Assembly (NCBI GenBank): GCA_037893245.1 | Contig: JBAIAA010000437.1 | Span: 853,618 to 917,617, forward strand | Direction: 5' to 3' | Source: Crossaster papposus | Lineage: Eukaryota; Echinodermata; Asteroidea; Velatida; Solasteridae | Length of the DNA: 64,000 nucleotides | Shown: positions 54,475-64,000 of the stretch, piece after piece | Position numbering within the stretch: position 1 is the first letter of the stretch | Layout: each line of letters opens with the position of its first letter | Notes under the pieces: model-generated | Database searches by the model: none | Seen by the model: only the letters and a program-made list of their open reading frames with translations | Told to the model about the DNA's origin: nothing | Made by a program: the position numbers and the translations under genes

Positions 54475-54800
54475 GGTAGGATACACCATTCGTAATTGCT
54501 TTAATTATCACGAATGGGTGGATTTTGGGGATTGTATTTTATAGTAAATATCGAATAACTGACCTGTTCTAAGTTTTACAATCCTGAATCATGGTCCATG
54601 GATGCTAAAAAAGCAAGAAAAACGGTGTTCGTTTTCTTTTTGCGATTGGAGTCTGACAATCGTGATTTTTAACAATTACAGGATATTTAAGCACAATCAT
54701 TTTGCTGGATACCTACAATCATTTCTTAATAATTCGTATAGTTTCTTAATAATTTGGTAGTAACATTTTTCAATATCTGCAAATCTGCAAATTCACAAAC
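54475..54800 (-). repeat. Dispersed repeat, same family as 36240-36610
   Basis: GGTAGGATACACCATTCGTA, TTTTATAGTAAATATCGAAT, AACTGACCTGTTCTAAGTTT and CAATCATTTTGCTGGATACC. It lies about 50 bp upstream of the exon 1 acceptor. Confidence 0.8.
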
Positions 54801-55019
54801 TCTCACATTCAATTTCGTCCGAGAAAAATAATTACATGCTTTCACCAATCCAGTTTAGTTATTTATCATTCAATTTCAATGTTTGGTCACCCCTTTTTAA
54901 ACACTGGGTCGAGAATACTCGTCAAATAAATTTGTTTGATGAACTGTTGCCAAAAGGCAGTATTCATTGCTTGAATTCATCTTATAGCAATCAATTTAAA
55001 ACATATTTTAAGCAAATAT

Positions 55020-56580
55020 TAGTCTGATGTGATGTGCTTATTGGAAAAAAAGGTGGCGTTTGTAGCAAAAAACATATTTGGTTGTACTAGGTCTATAAAA
55101 TGCTTTCCGCTGAGAGATTTTAGAACACGTCCTGTAAAATTAGAAACTACTCTTGCACACGTAAATAAAAAATAATCTACCAAGTTTGTGAATCGAGCAA
55201 TGTGGTGTTATAGCGCAGCGTATGGCCACAGGCGCCACACATGTGCACTGCTGCTGCATGTTAGGGCTACCTTCATTGACCGTTGACACGTACAGTACCT
55301 TATTCACGGTGAAACCAGTTTTGGTTGAGCGATAATGTCCGTGTATAAATAGACACATGTATTTTTGGCAGTTGATAAAATGCGGACCTCCCGGACTTTG
55401 TAGCACTTTCCCGGTTCTTGCATAAAGAACGTTATTTCTTCAATGAAATTTCACTCTAATGTAAAAACATAATAAACTACCCAATGTGAATAAAAAATTT
55501 ACTGTTCAAATTTATTTTTTCATCATTGGCGAAGGTTAATTTTAAACTGCATAGTTTATTCGATTTCGCATTGATTTCATTAAAGCGATAGCGTTTTCAA
55601 TGGAGGACCTGGGAAGTTCCGATTAACTCTAGAGGATCCAACTTTTATACACGCATTATTCAATAAATCAATGAACGAGTTTACATTATACATTACGCGA
55701 CAAAGTCGTACGCCTTATCACACTAATAATCCCATAATAACCATCGCGTACCAGTTTGTTTGTTTACACGCATGTGTGTGTGCGACATTGAGACTAAATC
55801 AAGACATTGCACACCATTGAATTGGAACCTGGTGCCCAGAGCCCCAGACTATTTATTGTTCTTCTAGACCGACTAATATATTTAAATGTGCCATACATGT
55901 ATATTGGCACATTTAAATTAGGGCTGCAGTGAATGCGTATAACGCGCGACGCCATCTTTAACATTTTGTAATTGTTATTTTGCAGAATTAAATCCTTTCA
56001 AACATGATACTTTGACGTCGCGTTTAGCAAGGATTTATATTAAATGTACATTTAATGGTACGTATCGGTACCTCTGTTGTCCATCTATACCGTTAGAAAC
56101 GGGTTTTGGGCAAACAAAGCGAAGCTTAATTCCAAAATTCATATTGTACAGGTAAGGCGCAGACTTGAAAGAAAATTGTCAAACATGATGTGCATTCAGG
56201 AACACGCGCGCATTACATTCAGGGCGTGCAGTTTACGAAATACGCGTGCAGTACGCACTGAATAGCCAGTCAGCGTCATTCGAGGCTGCCCTAGAAGTCG
56301 AGGCTGCCCTAGTCGTACATGTAGAACTGCTCTTGTTCAAATTTTAGATTTAGCAAGCTACCGGTACATATAGTACTACAAAATCCAAAATTCCATCATT
56401 CCAATCTTCGCTTTAATTTTTTTAATTGTTTTTATGTAGCTTCGTTAGGCATATATCAGTAATCGCAGATGTTTAATTATTCATCAGATTCAGAGCAGAA
56501 TGGTATTAATTTGCAATTTAACTTTCACTTTCATTTCTATTTATTTGCAAGTTCAAAAATTTTAGATTTTACTTTATTTT
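55020..56580. other. Upstream flank of the FAM194 gene; no gene recognised
   Basis: A promoter or non-coding first exon may lie here but nothing diagnostic is visible. Small hairpin 55875-55921 (ATTTAAATGTGCCA ... TTGGCACATTTAAAT). A 17-bp word (CGAGGCTGCCCTAGAAG, CGAGGCTGCCCTAGTCG) is doubled at 56280-56316. Confidence 0.4.
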
Positions 56581-56589
56581 CAAATTAAG

Positions 56590-56703
56590 ATGGCCGACCC
56601 AAAAATGTAAGGTCATCGCCCCGGCTTACAGTACCACTACACTAGGGCTCCCGACGCCTGGTACTTGTCCCGTCTACCTTACATTTTTGGAAGTTGGCCG
56701 ACT
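56590..56703. repeat. 114-bp inverted-repeat element
   Basis: TGGCCGACCCAAAAATGTAA then GGT; right ACC then TTACATTTTTGGAAGTTGGC CGA. Arms of about 22 bp with a 3-base bulge. Confidence 0.65.
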
Positions 56704-57089
56704 CACAGACACAGTCACAGCGTATGTGCCGTCGTTTATAACTTGCAACTCAACGCTAGGGCTATGCCAGCAGGGTTCCGTCTTAATATCACTACTCACT
56801 AGTCGATGTCCCAAATGAGTCTTTTTCGTCATTGTTATTATGCTTATTCATTGTTCGCTAAAACAATCTGACTTTTCGAGTTGTGTTGGACGTATTTGCT
56901 CCCCCGTCATGTTCGTTTCAAAAGCTTTGTGATACATGTAATGCATGTAAAAGTAATCAGTAGTGTGCAGTCAATTAGGTCGACAGTGTACACAAATTTA
57001 CAAAATGGCATAAAGTTGCCATGCAACAAATAATTTTCTATTTAATATCATGTAGTTCGTGTCACACGTACGAGTACGAGTACGAGCAG

Positions 57090-57262
57090 GGGGGGGGGCG
57101 GAGGGGGGGGGCCCAACAAAGTGCGCCACCAACGTTGAAATGTATCTCATTCATTCTTCCACGCTCATGAGCCACACCAGGGGGGGCGGAGGGGGGGCCC
57201 AACAAAGTGCGCCACCAACGTTGAAATGTATCTCATTCATTCTTCCACGCTCATGAGCCACA
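57090..57262 (+). repeat. Two tandem copies of an 83-bp G-rich unit
   Basis: GGGGGGGCCCAACAAAGTGC, GCCACCAACGTTGAAATGTA and TCATTCTTCCACGCTCATGA GCCACAC occur twice, the second copy running into the large tandem repeat at 57254. Confidence 0.9.
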
Positions 57263-57686
57263 CATCTCACACAGTAAATACGTATAGATCGCTTCCTCGA
57301 AGCGCACCATAGTCTTGGCCAAGACCAAGCTAGCCCGTTCATTTGTTCCGCGGCGCGCCGTCCGTATTATCTGGGATTATTGAGGGCGCCCTTTATTATC
57401 GCCATAATTCCTGGATCTCTTCCTCTAACTTGGTCTTGGCGCATCGATCACGTGAACCCGGAAAATTCCGAGGACATTCCAAGCATAGCTCAAATAGCTA
57501 CTCGCCCCCGCATGCGCACTAAGTCGTTTTTGTTTAATGTAGTGTTCGATTATTATAGTCTGGTTCCCAGACCAAATATTTCTGACTATTTGTGATTTTT
57601 CATTTATTATTTAGCCGTTAATGTCACGTGACCAAAAACTGGAGGAATTGCTTAACGTTCGCGATGTTCGAGTGTTTCTAGGTATT

Positions 57687-57694
57687 TATAAAAT
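57687..57694 (+). promoter_or_regulatory. TATA box in left palindrome arm
   Basis: TATAAAAT, 36 bp before ATG 57730, with a TCAACA initiator-like word about 28 bp downstream of it. The mirror copy in the right arm is at 58096-58103 on the minus strand. Confidence 0.45.
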
Positions 57695-57729
57695 AAAACT
57701 CACATTAGCAAAGGTCAACACCAGACGAA

Positions 57730-57775
57730 ATGCCTAAGACTATCACAGTCATTGTAGTCATTGTGCTATTTTGGG
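57730..57775 (+). CDS. Signal-peptide-like first exon in left palindrome arm
   Basis: ATG CCT AAG... reads MPKTITVIVVIVLFW plus one base, then GTAAGAG, a near-consensus splice donor. Lys at position 3 followed by a run of Val/Ile/Leu is the n-region and h-region pattern of a secretory signal; a first exon ending within or just after the signal sequence is common in small secreted proteins. The mirror copy lies in the right arm. No downstream exon is seen inside the element, so it is a fragment, likely captured. Confidence 0.5.
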
Positions 57776-58014
57776 GTAAGAGCCGTTAGAATTTGAATTG
57801 TTGCGTCGTCATAGCTACGCTGCTTGTATCGCGTCATTATCTATTTTTTTGTCGCCGGCGGCTACCTGACCTACACTACAATTTAGACGTATAGCCAAAT
57901 GTGGTTTCTTACACGTCCGGTCAGGTAGCCGCCGGCGACAAAAAAATAGATAATGACGCGATACAAGCAGCGTAGCTATGACGACGCAACAATTCAAATT
58001 CTAACGGCTCTTAC

Positions 58015-58060
58015 CCAAAAATAGCACAATGACTACAATGACTGTGATAGTCTTAGGCAT
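58015..58060 (-). CDS. Mirror copy of the signal-peptide-like exon in right arm
   Basis: Reads the same peptide except that Trp15 becomes Leu (TGG to TTG), the one arm mismatch I found. Followed by the same GTAAGAG donor toward the centre of the palindrome. Confidence 0.5.
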
Positions 58061-59987
58061 TTCGTCTGGTGTTGACCTTTGCTAATGTGAGTTTTATTTT
58101 ATAAATACCTAGAAACACTCGAACATCGCGAACGTTAAGCAATTCCTCCAGTTTTTGGTCACGTGACATTAACGGCTAAATAATAAATGAAAAATCACAA
58201 ATAGTCAGAAATATTTGGTCTGGGAACCAGACTATAATAATCGAACACTACATTAAACAAAAACGACTTAGTGCGCATGCGGGGGCGAGTAGCTATTTGA
58301 GCTATGCTTGGAATGTCCTCGGAATTTTCCGGGTTCACGTGATCGATGCGCCAAGACCAAGTTAGAGGAAGAGATCCAGGAATTATGGCGATAATAAAGG
58401 GCGCCCTCAATAATCCCAGATAATACGGACGGCGCGCCGCGGAACAAATGAACGGGCTAGCTTGGTCTTGGCCAAGACTAAGCGCACCATTGAAACACGT
58501 ACAAATTTTCTCCGCGCTCGCTACCCGATTTCAGTGATTCATGCAACGTCCGCAAAGCCAGGTACACAGGCACGATCTACACGAATTTTTGTTGGGGCGA
58601 TGTCATTTTCTGCCATTTTCGTTCGAAAACAACACGATAAAACGCAAGGGGTTCACAGGCAATTTTTTTTAAAAATTCAGTATATCACTGCTACATCCTT
58701 TTTTAACGTATCAATGGAAAAAAATGAGTGGGTTCGAAGCACGATTTTTCACAATTTATCGATTATTATTGCCCTTTTTAGGGGAGGTATTTGTCAACGT
58801 CGTTTGAGTATTTGTGCACAATCTCTACGTGCATCAACGGTACGTCAACGTAAAATTTTTTCGACTGCTTTTTTTCATTTTCAAAACAAATGTTGTCATT
58901 GGATGATAAAAATTAAGGTAAATAACAACGTTGTACAACTACAAAAGACAAGATGTTAAGATTGGATGCCAAAAACTCTTAATTTTTCCCGTGAGAAAAT
59001 TGTTCCCCCTATTTTGAGAATGGACGGTACCCCAGCGTTTCGCAATCACAGCCTCGAAGGGCCCCCCCTCCCCCCCCCCCTGAGCCACACATCTCACACA
59101 GTAAATACGTATAGATCGCTACCGCGAAGCGCACCATTGAAACACGTACAAATTTTCTCCGCGCTCGCTCCCCATTTCAGTGATTCATGCAACGTCCGCA
59201 AAGCCAGGTACACAGGCACGATCTACACAAATTTTTGTTGGGGCGATGTCATTTTCGGCCAGTTTCGTTCGAAAACAACACGATAAAACGCAAGGGGGTC
59301 ACAGGCAGATTTTTTTACAAATTCAGTATATCACTGCTACATCCTTTTTTAACATATCCATGGAAAAAAATGAGTGGGGTCGAAGCACGATTTTTCACAA
59401 TTTATCGATTATTATTGCCCTTTTTAGGGGAGGTATTTGTCAACGTCGTTTGAGTATTTGTGCACAATCTCTACGTGCATCAACGGTACGTCAACGTAAA
59501 TTTTTTTCGACTGCTTTTTTCATTTTCAATACAAATGTTGTCATTGGATGATAAAAATTAAGGTAAATAACAACGTTGTACAACTACAAAAGACAAGATG
59601 TTAAGATTGGATGCCAAAAACTCTTAATTTTTCGCGTGAGAAAATTGTTCCCCCTATTTTGAGAATGGACGGTACCCCAGCGTTTCGCAATCACAGCCTC
59701 GAAGGGGCCCCCCTCCGCCCCCCCCCCCCCCCCCCCCCCCTGAGTACGAGTACAAGTGATTCATAAAAAAAACAAAAAAACAAAACACGTGTATTTTATG
59801 CTGGGCCATTTAAAATAGTAAACATGATAACACTTAACCCATAAAATACCATGAAACAATACCCGTGGTACATGTACTACATGTAGTACATGTATGTTAT
59901 TATAAATGTACATTAAATTTGTTTCTAATACAATTTCTTGCTGTAGAGGGCGCTGTACACAATTAGTGGTAGCGCTAGGGGTGGGTG

Positions 59988-60384
59988 CCTTCCACTTACG
60001 CGAACTGTTTGCGCGAACGTTCGCCTTCGATTTTGAGTTGGCGTGTTCATAATGCAGGGATGTAGTCGAGTCCATCACAAGTCCCTGCAAGTCCCTGTAA
60101 GTCCCAGCAAGTCCATCACAATTCCTTCAGTTCAAATTCAAATCACCGGCTAATCGAATCAGCTTTGACAAAGGCATTCCTTTGTCATTGATCATCTAGT
60201 TACTTGTGACTGCCTTTATGAAGGTACTTGTGACTGGCTTCACGAAAGGACTTGTGAAAGGACTTGCAGGGACTCGACTACAACCAATGCAGTGCTAGCT
60301 GCGTTCCAATCACAGACATTCCAATCGCACATGAACAACGCTAACCCCCCCAACGTTGGCAACGTTCGCGTGAGTGGAACGCAC
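59988..60384. mobile_element. MITE-like inverted repeat next to the telomere array
   Basis: CCTTCCACTTACGCGAAC at the left and GTTCGCGTGAGTGGAACG at the right are inverted with one or two mismatches. Between them lies dispersed repeat DNA with ACTTGTGACTGGCTTCACGA, related to 24740-24835. Confidence 0.5.
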
Positions 60385-60410
60385 TCAAGGTAGAGGCGAA
60401 TCATAGAGCT

Positions 60411-60718
60411 AACCCTAACCCTAACCCTAACCCTAACCCTAACCCTAACCCTAACCCTAACCCTAACCCTAACCCTAACCCTAACCCTAACCCTAACCCT
60501 AACCCTAACCCTAACCCTAACCCTAACCCTAACCCTAACCCTAACCCTAACCCTAACCCTAACCCTAACCCTAACCCTAACCCTAACCCTAACCCTAACC
60601 CTAACCCTAACCCTAACCCTAACCCTAACCCTAACCCTAACCCTAACCCTAACCCTAACCCTAACCCTAACCCTAACCCTAACCCTAACCCTAACCCTAA
60701 CCCTAACCCTAACCCTAA
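60411..60718. repeat. Interstitial telomeric array (CCCTAA)n, about 51 copies
   Basis: 308 bp of perfect CCCTAA on the plus strand, starting after CATAGAGCT and ending TTAAGTTGC. TTAGGG is the ancestral metazoan telomere repeat. The 199-codon RVRVRV ORF on the minus strand is just the repeat read through. Confidence 0.97.
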
Positions 60719-60719
60719 T

Positions 60720-62140
60720 TAAGTTGCTCTTGTTTACACTCCAACGCACTTTTATATTCGCAAAATTGCCTGTGTTTAATCCTCCAATGCACACAGCTGG
60801 AGTGCATTGACATGTAACACTGACATATGCAGTAAACAACTTTCACAGAGCAAGGTTACAATCACAATAATGTGAGACACTTTAGCGTGATTTTATTTTT
60901 ATTAGGAAGACAAGTGGAATTAGAAAGACGTTTCAATGTCTCCCTAATGTCACAGCTAACATTTAGAGGCAAAATATTTAACATACAAATCCTAAATTTC
61001 GTTGAGGTTAAGGAAAAATTGGGGTCAGGAAAGTTATCAATCAAATATTTCAATTTCCTCATAAACACCCTAGTATAGAAGCACACGCGTTTATACATGT
61101 TTGACGAAGTATATAATATGAATGTATTAGCATTAAAAAAGAGCTTATTTCATTTGGTTAAAACTTAGCATGATTCATATCAAAAGTCTGAGCGGAATGC
61201 TCTGACCCATACGCCTTTTTAAATATTCATGCGGTAAATTGAAGATGGTGGCTATTTAATACTCAATGAGGATCCAAGTACTGATAATACAAGGTTGAGG
61301 TGCCTGCTATAACAAGGTAAGTCCAAAAGAACCTTGTTATACAGGTGTTTGACTGTAGTCGCAGGGGTAAGCCCCTTTCCCACTTTGACGAATTTAAAGG
61401 CGAATGTCAAGAACGTGCCACGAATTGGCCAGGCACGATACAGCCACGACACCGGCAAGATGTCAACACGGTGCCCTCGAGACTTTGCTACGATCTTCCA
61501 CGACGTTTATACCTCCTACAACGTAGTGACGACGTTGCCACGACCCCCACGACACTGTGACGACATCCCACAAAAATCTTTACGTATTTTGGGCATATAT
61601 ATTTTAAACCTAAACTATTACTGTGTTGGTTTCGAATATGGTGTATTTTATTCACTCTCGAACCACTGTTTCATTAACGAGGCTACATAACTTTCACCAT
61701 TCAGATTGACGATTCACTAGTTTACTGATCTCTCGAATTGTTCACTTGTAACAGTACACTAGCGGTTCGCTGTTCACGGTTCACGATTCACGGTTCACGT
61801 AAAAACTGCAATAAACAAAAGAGTAAATAAGAAACTTTCACTATCATGCACTAATTATAATGCGAGTACAGATGTAATAATATAATAAAACGCTAGCGAA
61901 AATAGAGGTTAAAGATTACCTCTGTCCTCGGGCTCAAGTCTTAAAGGATGATCTGTACTAGCTGGAAAACGTGGAGCAAATATTAACTTGTAGTGTTCCC
62001 GATCGCTGCAATTGGCTATATGAATTAATGGTACATGTGGCATACAGCAGAAACCCAGAAATACCTCACCCTCCTTGGAATGTACGAACCCCAAGCTGCT
62101 AAAAAAATAATATAAGGGGGCCAACCAAGGTCAAGTTATT
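60720..62140. other. Non-coding interval
   Basis: No supported gene. At 61440-61560 short ACGACACCGTG / CCACGAC words recur loosely, and at 61750-61800 GGTTCACG is repeated four times. ORFs at 60862-61098 and 61334-61690 have no recognisable domain. Confidence 0.4.
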
Positions 62141-62141
62141 A

Positions 62142-62444
62142 TTATAACACCTCACCCACAAATTCGTGTCTTGATTGGCAGAGAGCGAGTCACATGGCAT
62201 TTTCCATTTTTGCCATCTTCCTGGGCAAAGCCAAAACTACTATGCAAAAGTACTATGCAAAAGTACTACCCAAAAGTACTATACCATGGCTGGGTTCAAC
62301 CATTTCGTAAAGGGGTGGTTTAGAAAAGAGCACACCAGTTTTCCACAAATTTAGTATTGAAATAAAAGTTATTTTTACTGAAATTAAATTTAAATTATGT
62401 CAAAATTTGAAAATTAAGCAGAATCTGTGGGTGAGGTGTTATAA
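62142..62444. mobile_element. 303-bp MITE with TTATAACACCTCACCCACA ends
   Basis: Left TTATAACACCTCACCCACA and right TGTGGGTGAGGTGTTATAA are exact reverse complements over 19 bp, extending inward with AATTC against GAAT. The interior has AAAAGTACTATGCAAAAGTA in three repeats. Confidence 0.85.
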
Positions 62445-62472
62445 AACAAATATTTACTGCTTTATCTCGTGG

Positions 62473-62593
62473 TGTAGTAAAACTAGCCTCCCTCGGTGAT
62501 CCATGGAGCATTCTATCTTACCTCGGCTTCGCCTCCGGAAAATAGAATGGGGTTATGCTCCATGGATCACCTCGGAAGGCTAGTTTTACTACA
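62473..62593. repeat. 121-bp hairpin element
   Basis: TGTAGTAAAACTAGCC ... GGTGATCCATGGAGCAT and mirror ATGCTCCATGGATCACC ... GGCTAGTTTTACTACA. The loop region holds CTCGGCTTCGCCTCCGG, like the loop of the hairpin at 3551-3715. Confidence 0.85.
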
Positions 62594-62737
62594 ATATATA
62601 CACCACTCAAAGCAGTCAATATTTGTATAATATGGCTATTAAAGAAAACGATTGTTGACAACGGATCGACCTTCATTTTCAGCTCTTGCTCGTTTACCAC
62701 CAGCACCAGGCAGGCGCGGCGAAACGGGTTCGAAAGT

Positions 62738-62768
62738 GGGGGGGGGGGGGGGGGGAGGGGGGGGGCAA
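62738..62768. repeat. Poly-G tract
   Basis: G run broken only by one A near 62757. More G runs at about 62807-62813, 62846-62856 and 63834-63870. Confidence 0.85.
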
Positions 62769-62864
62769 TTAACCATCTTTGGCGGCGGCCATATTTTATA
62801 TTAAAGGGGGGGGCTGCAGGCGCGGATCTAGGATTGTTTTAGAGGGGGGGGGGGGGAGCACGCC

Positions 62865-63225
62865 CCAATTTAAAAATGCGAGCGCGAAGCGCGAAGCCCT
62901 TACGGCGTGGGGTCCGGGGCCCGCTTAAGGGCCCGAAAAATTGTTGGATTCTATATGCTTTGCGGTGCAATCTGAGGCGATTCCTGGCCTCTTTCCTCAG
63001 AAGTTAAATGATATGGAAATAAAATGGAGATTATGGAGATTTTAATGGAGAATATAATATAAATAAATATATACTATATATATATGAATGTGGGGCACAC
63101 CCCAAATTGGAAAATGCGAGCGCGAAGCGTGGGGTCTGGGGCCCGCTTAAGGGCCCCGAAAATTGTTGGATTCTATATGCTTTGTGGTGCAATCTGAGGC
63201 GATTGCTGGCCACTTTCCTGCAAGT
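62865..63225 (+). repeat. Two direct copies of a CGCGAAGCG-containing repeat
   Basis: CACGCCCCAATTTAAAAATG at 62859 and CACACCCCAAATTGGAAAAT at 63097, each followed by GCGAGCGCGAAGCG, GGGGCCCGCTTAAGGGCCC, TTGTTGGATTCTATATGCTT and GCAATCTGAGGCGATT. Copies about 235 bp apart, roughly 10 percent different. Confidence 0.85.
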
Positions 63226-63831
63226 TTTTTTACAAAAATGTGGACCACATGTCTACCAGGCGCGGGGTTATCGAACCTCGATGCCACCTCTGATACCAAC
63301 GAGCGGCTAGATGCGCGCCAGGCGGGTTCAGGTTGTCTTCTGCGGATAATACCAATGTCCAGCCTCCTCGACCTCTGCGAGTAGAGACCCTGAGAGGGCT
63401 TCATGATACGTGCATGGAGAAATTGAACTGGTGTGGGTTGCAAACTGGGGTTCCATGGATTGATAACCCTTTTTTGTCAGTATTATTTTATGCCAAAAAT
63501 TTGACACAGCAGATCACCCGATCCGATCATTCCTCCTCCTTTCCTTTTCTCCCACCTCCCCCTCTTTATCCCCACCCCCGTTTTTTGTATTACTCATTTT
63601 AGAAAGTGGGGGGGCAAAATAGAAACCTTTTTAAAAGTGGGGGGGGGGGCAACGGCCCCCCGGCCCCCCGGTTCCGCCGCCCTTGGGCACCACAACCCTA
63701 AAGCTTTACAAGATGGTCTGTTGCTGAGTTCGCTTACTGGGGTGCCGGGTTCTTTGATCTCTGAGGCTGTTTGTTTAAAAAGGGGAAAAGCCGATATTCA
63801 AAATGGCAGGCACGGATCTAAGATTTCTGGG

Positions 63832-63870
<39 letters not shown>

Positions 63871-64000
63871 CGTTGTCTCATGGGTGCTGCTCAAATTGGT
63901 GGCTCTGAGATGGGTTTAATCTGCAGGCCTACCCAGTTACCTACATGTCAGAGTATCGGGAGGAAACGTCGAAATTAAAGTTAAAGTGGCGTTTTTCCTA
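63226..64000. other. Right window edge: low-complexity and unassigned DNA
   Basis: Contains GC-rich unassigned sequence at 63240-63400 and several G runs, the longest at 63834-63870. GGCACGGATCTAAGATTTCT at 63808 resembles GGCGCGGATCTAGGATTGTT at 62819, both immediately before a G run. No gene is supported. Confidence 0.4.

Larger units (their letters stand above)
57310..58480. mobile_element. Mutator-like palindromic foldback element with 9-bp target duplication
   Basis: Two 561-bp arms (57310-57870, 57920-58480) are reverse complements around a 49-bp centre. I see one difference (57774, G against T). Ends TAGTCTTGGCCAAGACCAAG / CTTGGTCTTGGCCAAGACTA. AGCGCACCA flanks both sides (57301-57309, 58481-58489), and the homologous empty site with one AGCGCACCA is at 59128-59136 in unit 2. 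A 9-bp duplication plus very long inverted repeats is typical of Mutator-like (MULE) foldback elements. No transposase. Each arm contains a TATA box, an ATG exon and a splice donor, which looks like captured gene DNA. Confidence 0.9.
57254..59740 (+). repeat. Tandem duplication, unit about 650 bp, first unit interrupted
   Basis: Unit 1 (57254-59080) and unit 2 (59081-59740) both start TGAGCCACACATCTCACACA and end with GCGTTTCGCAATCACAGCCT then a C run. After removing the palindrome (57310-58480 plus one TSD), unit 1 is about 648 bp and nearly identical to unit 2. Open frames (58462-58959; 59180-59551) run through both, but frame differences and lack of a known domain make coding doubtful. Confidence 0.92.

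Noticed and set aside
57310..58480. Palindrome as a cloning or assembly artefact
   Set aside because: The 9-bp target duplication and the intact empty site in the neighbouring tandem unit argue for a real insertion.
60240..60839. 199-codon minus-strand ORF with an RVRVRV core
   Set aside because: It is the CCCTAA array read through; the flanks show no protein features.

Overview
The window reads as nuclear DNA of a marine invertebrate animal, most likely a non-vertebrate deuterostome (echinoderm, hemichordate or cephalochordate). The reasons are spliced genes with GT-AG introns, an interstitial TTAGGG-type telomere array, CR1-like and Tx1/L1-like LINEs, LTR and piggyBac remnants, tRNA-derived SINE sequence, and a very high load of short inverted-repeat elements. 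The words TACATGTA and TACCGGTA are scattered everywhere. The species cannot be named from sequence alone.

Host genes. (1) Plus strand, 1-6641: the 3' half of a receptor-type tyrosine kinase gene in six exons, from the middle of the C-lobe (catalytic loop and DFG) to the stop codon; the N-lobe and ectodomain lie outside. (2) Minus strand, 54421 down to 26883 and possibly to 16420: a gene of at least 12 exons for a protein of about 1000 residues with a FAM194 domain, most like vertebrate C3orf20. I assembled it from splice sites whose phases all agree. Its introns hold a CR1-like LINE, a second LINE fragment, SINE and tRNA-like sequence and more than a dozen inverted-repeat elements. No bacterial or organellar feature was seen.

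Repeats by region. 1-7 kb: three MITE-like elements and a 165-bp hairpin in the kinase introns. 7.8-12.8 kb: a 1,663-bp unit in three tandem copies, each built from twice-repeated LINE endonuclease debris. 13-14.2 kb: an inverted-repeat block. 15 kb: a solo LTR with a 4-bp target duplication. 19.3-19.8 kb: a MITE. 20.5-23.9 kb: a decayed piggyBac with a deleted Gypsy-like LTR element inside. 25.4-25.9 kb: a GCAAGCTT-rich minisatellite foldback. 27-48 kb: a TTAA-flanked MITE family and several elements ending in TGTGACC. 57-59.7 kb: a tandem repeat whose first unit carries the most striking object here, a 1,171-bp nearly perfect palindrome with a 9-bp target duplication. Each of its arms holds a TATA box, a short signal-peptide-like first exon and a splice donor. 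60.4-60.7 kb: about 51 CCCTAA repeats.

The two host genes show no sign of working together. Most of the window is a record of transposon insertion, nesting and amplification around them. All calls come from reading sequence by eye; no database search was run.
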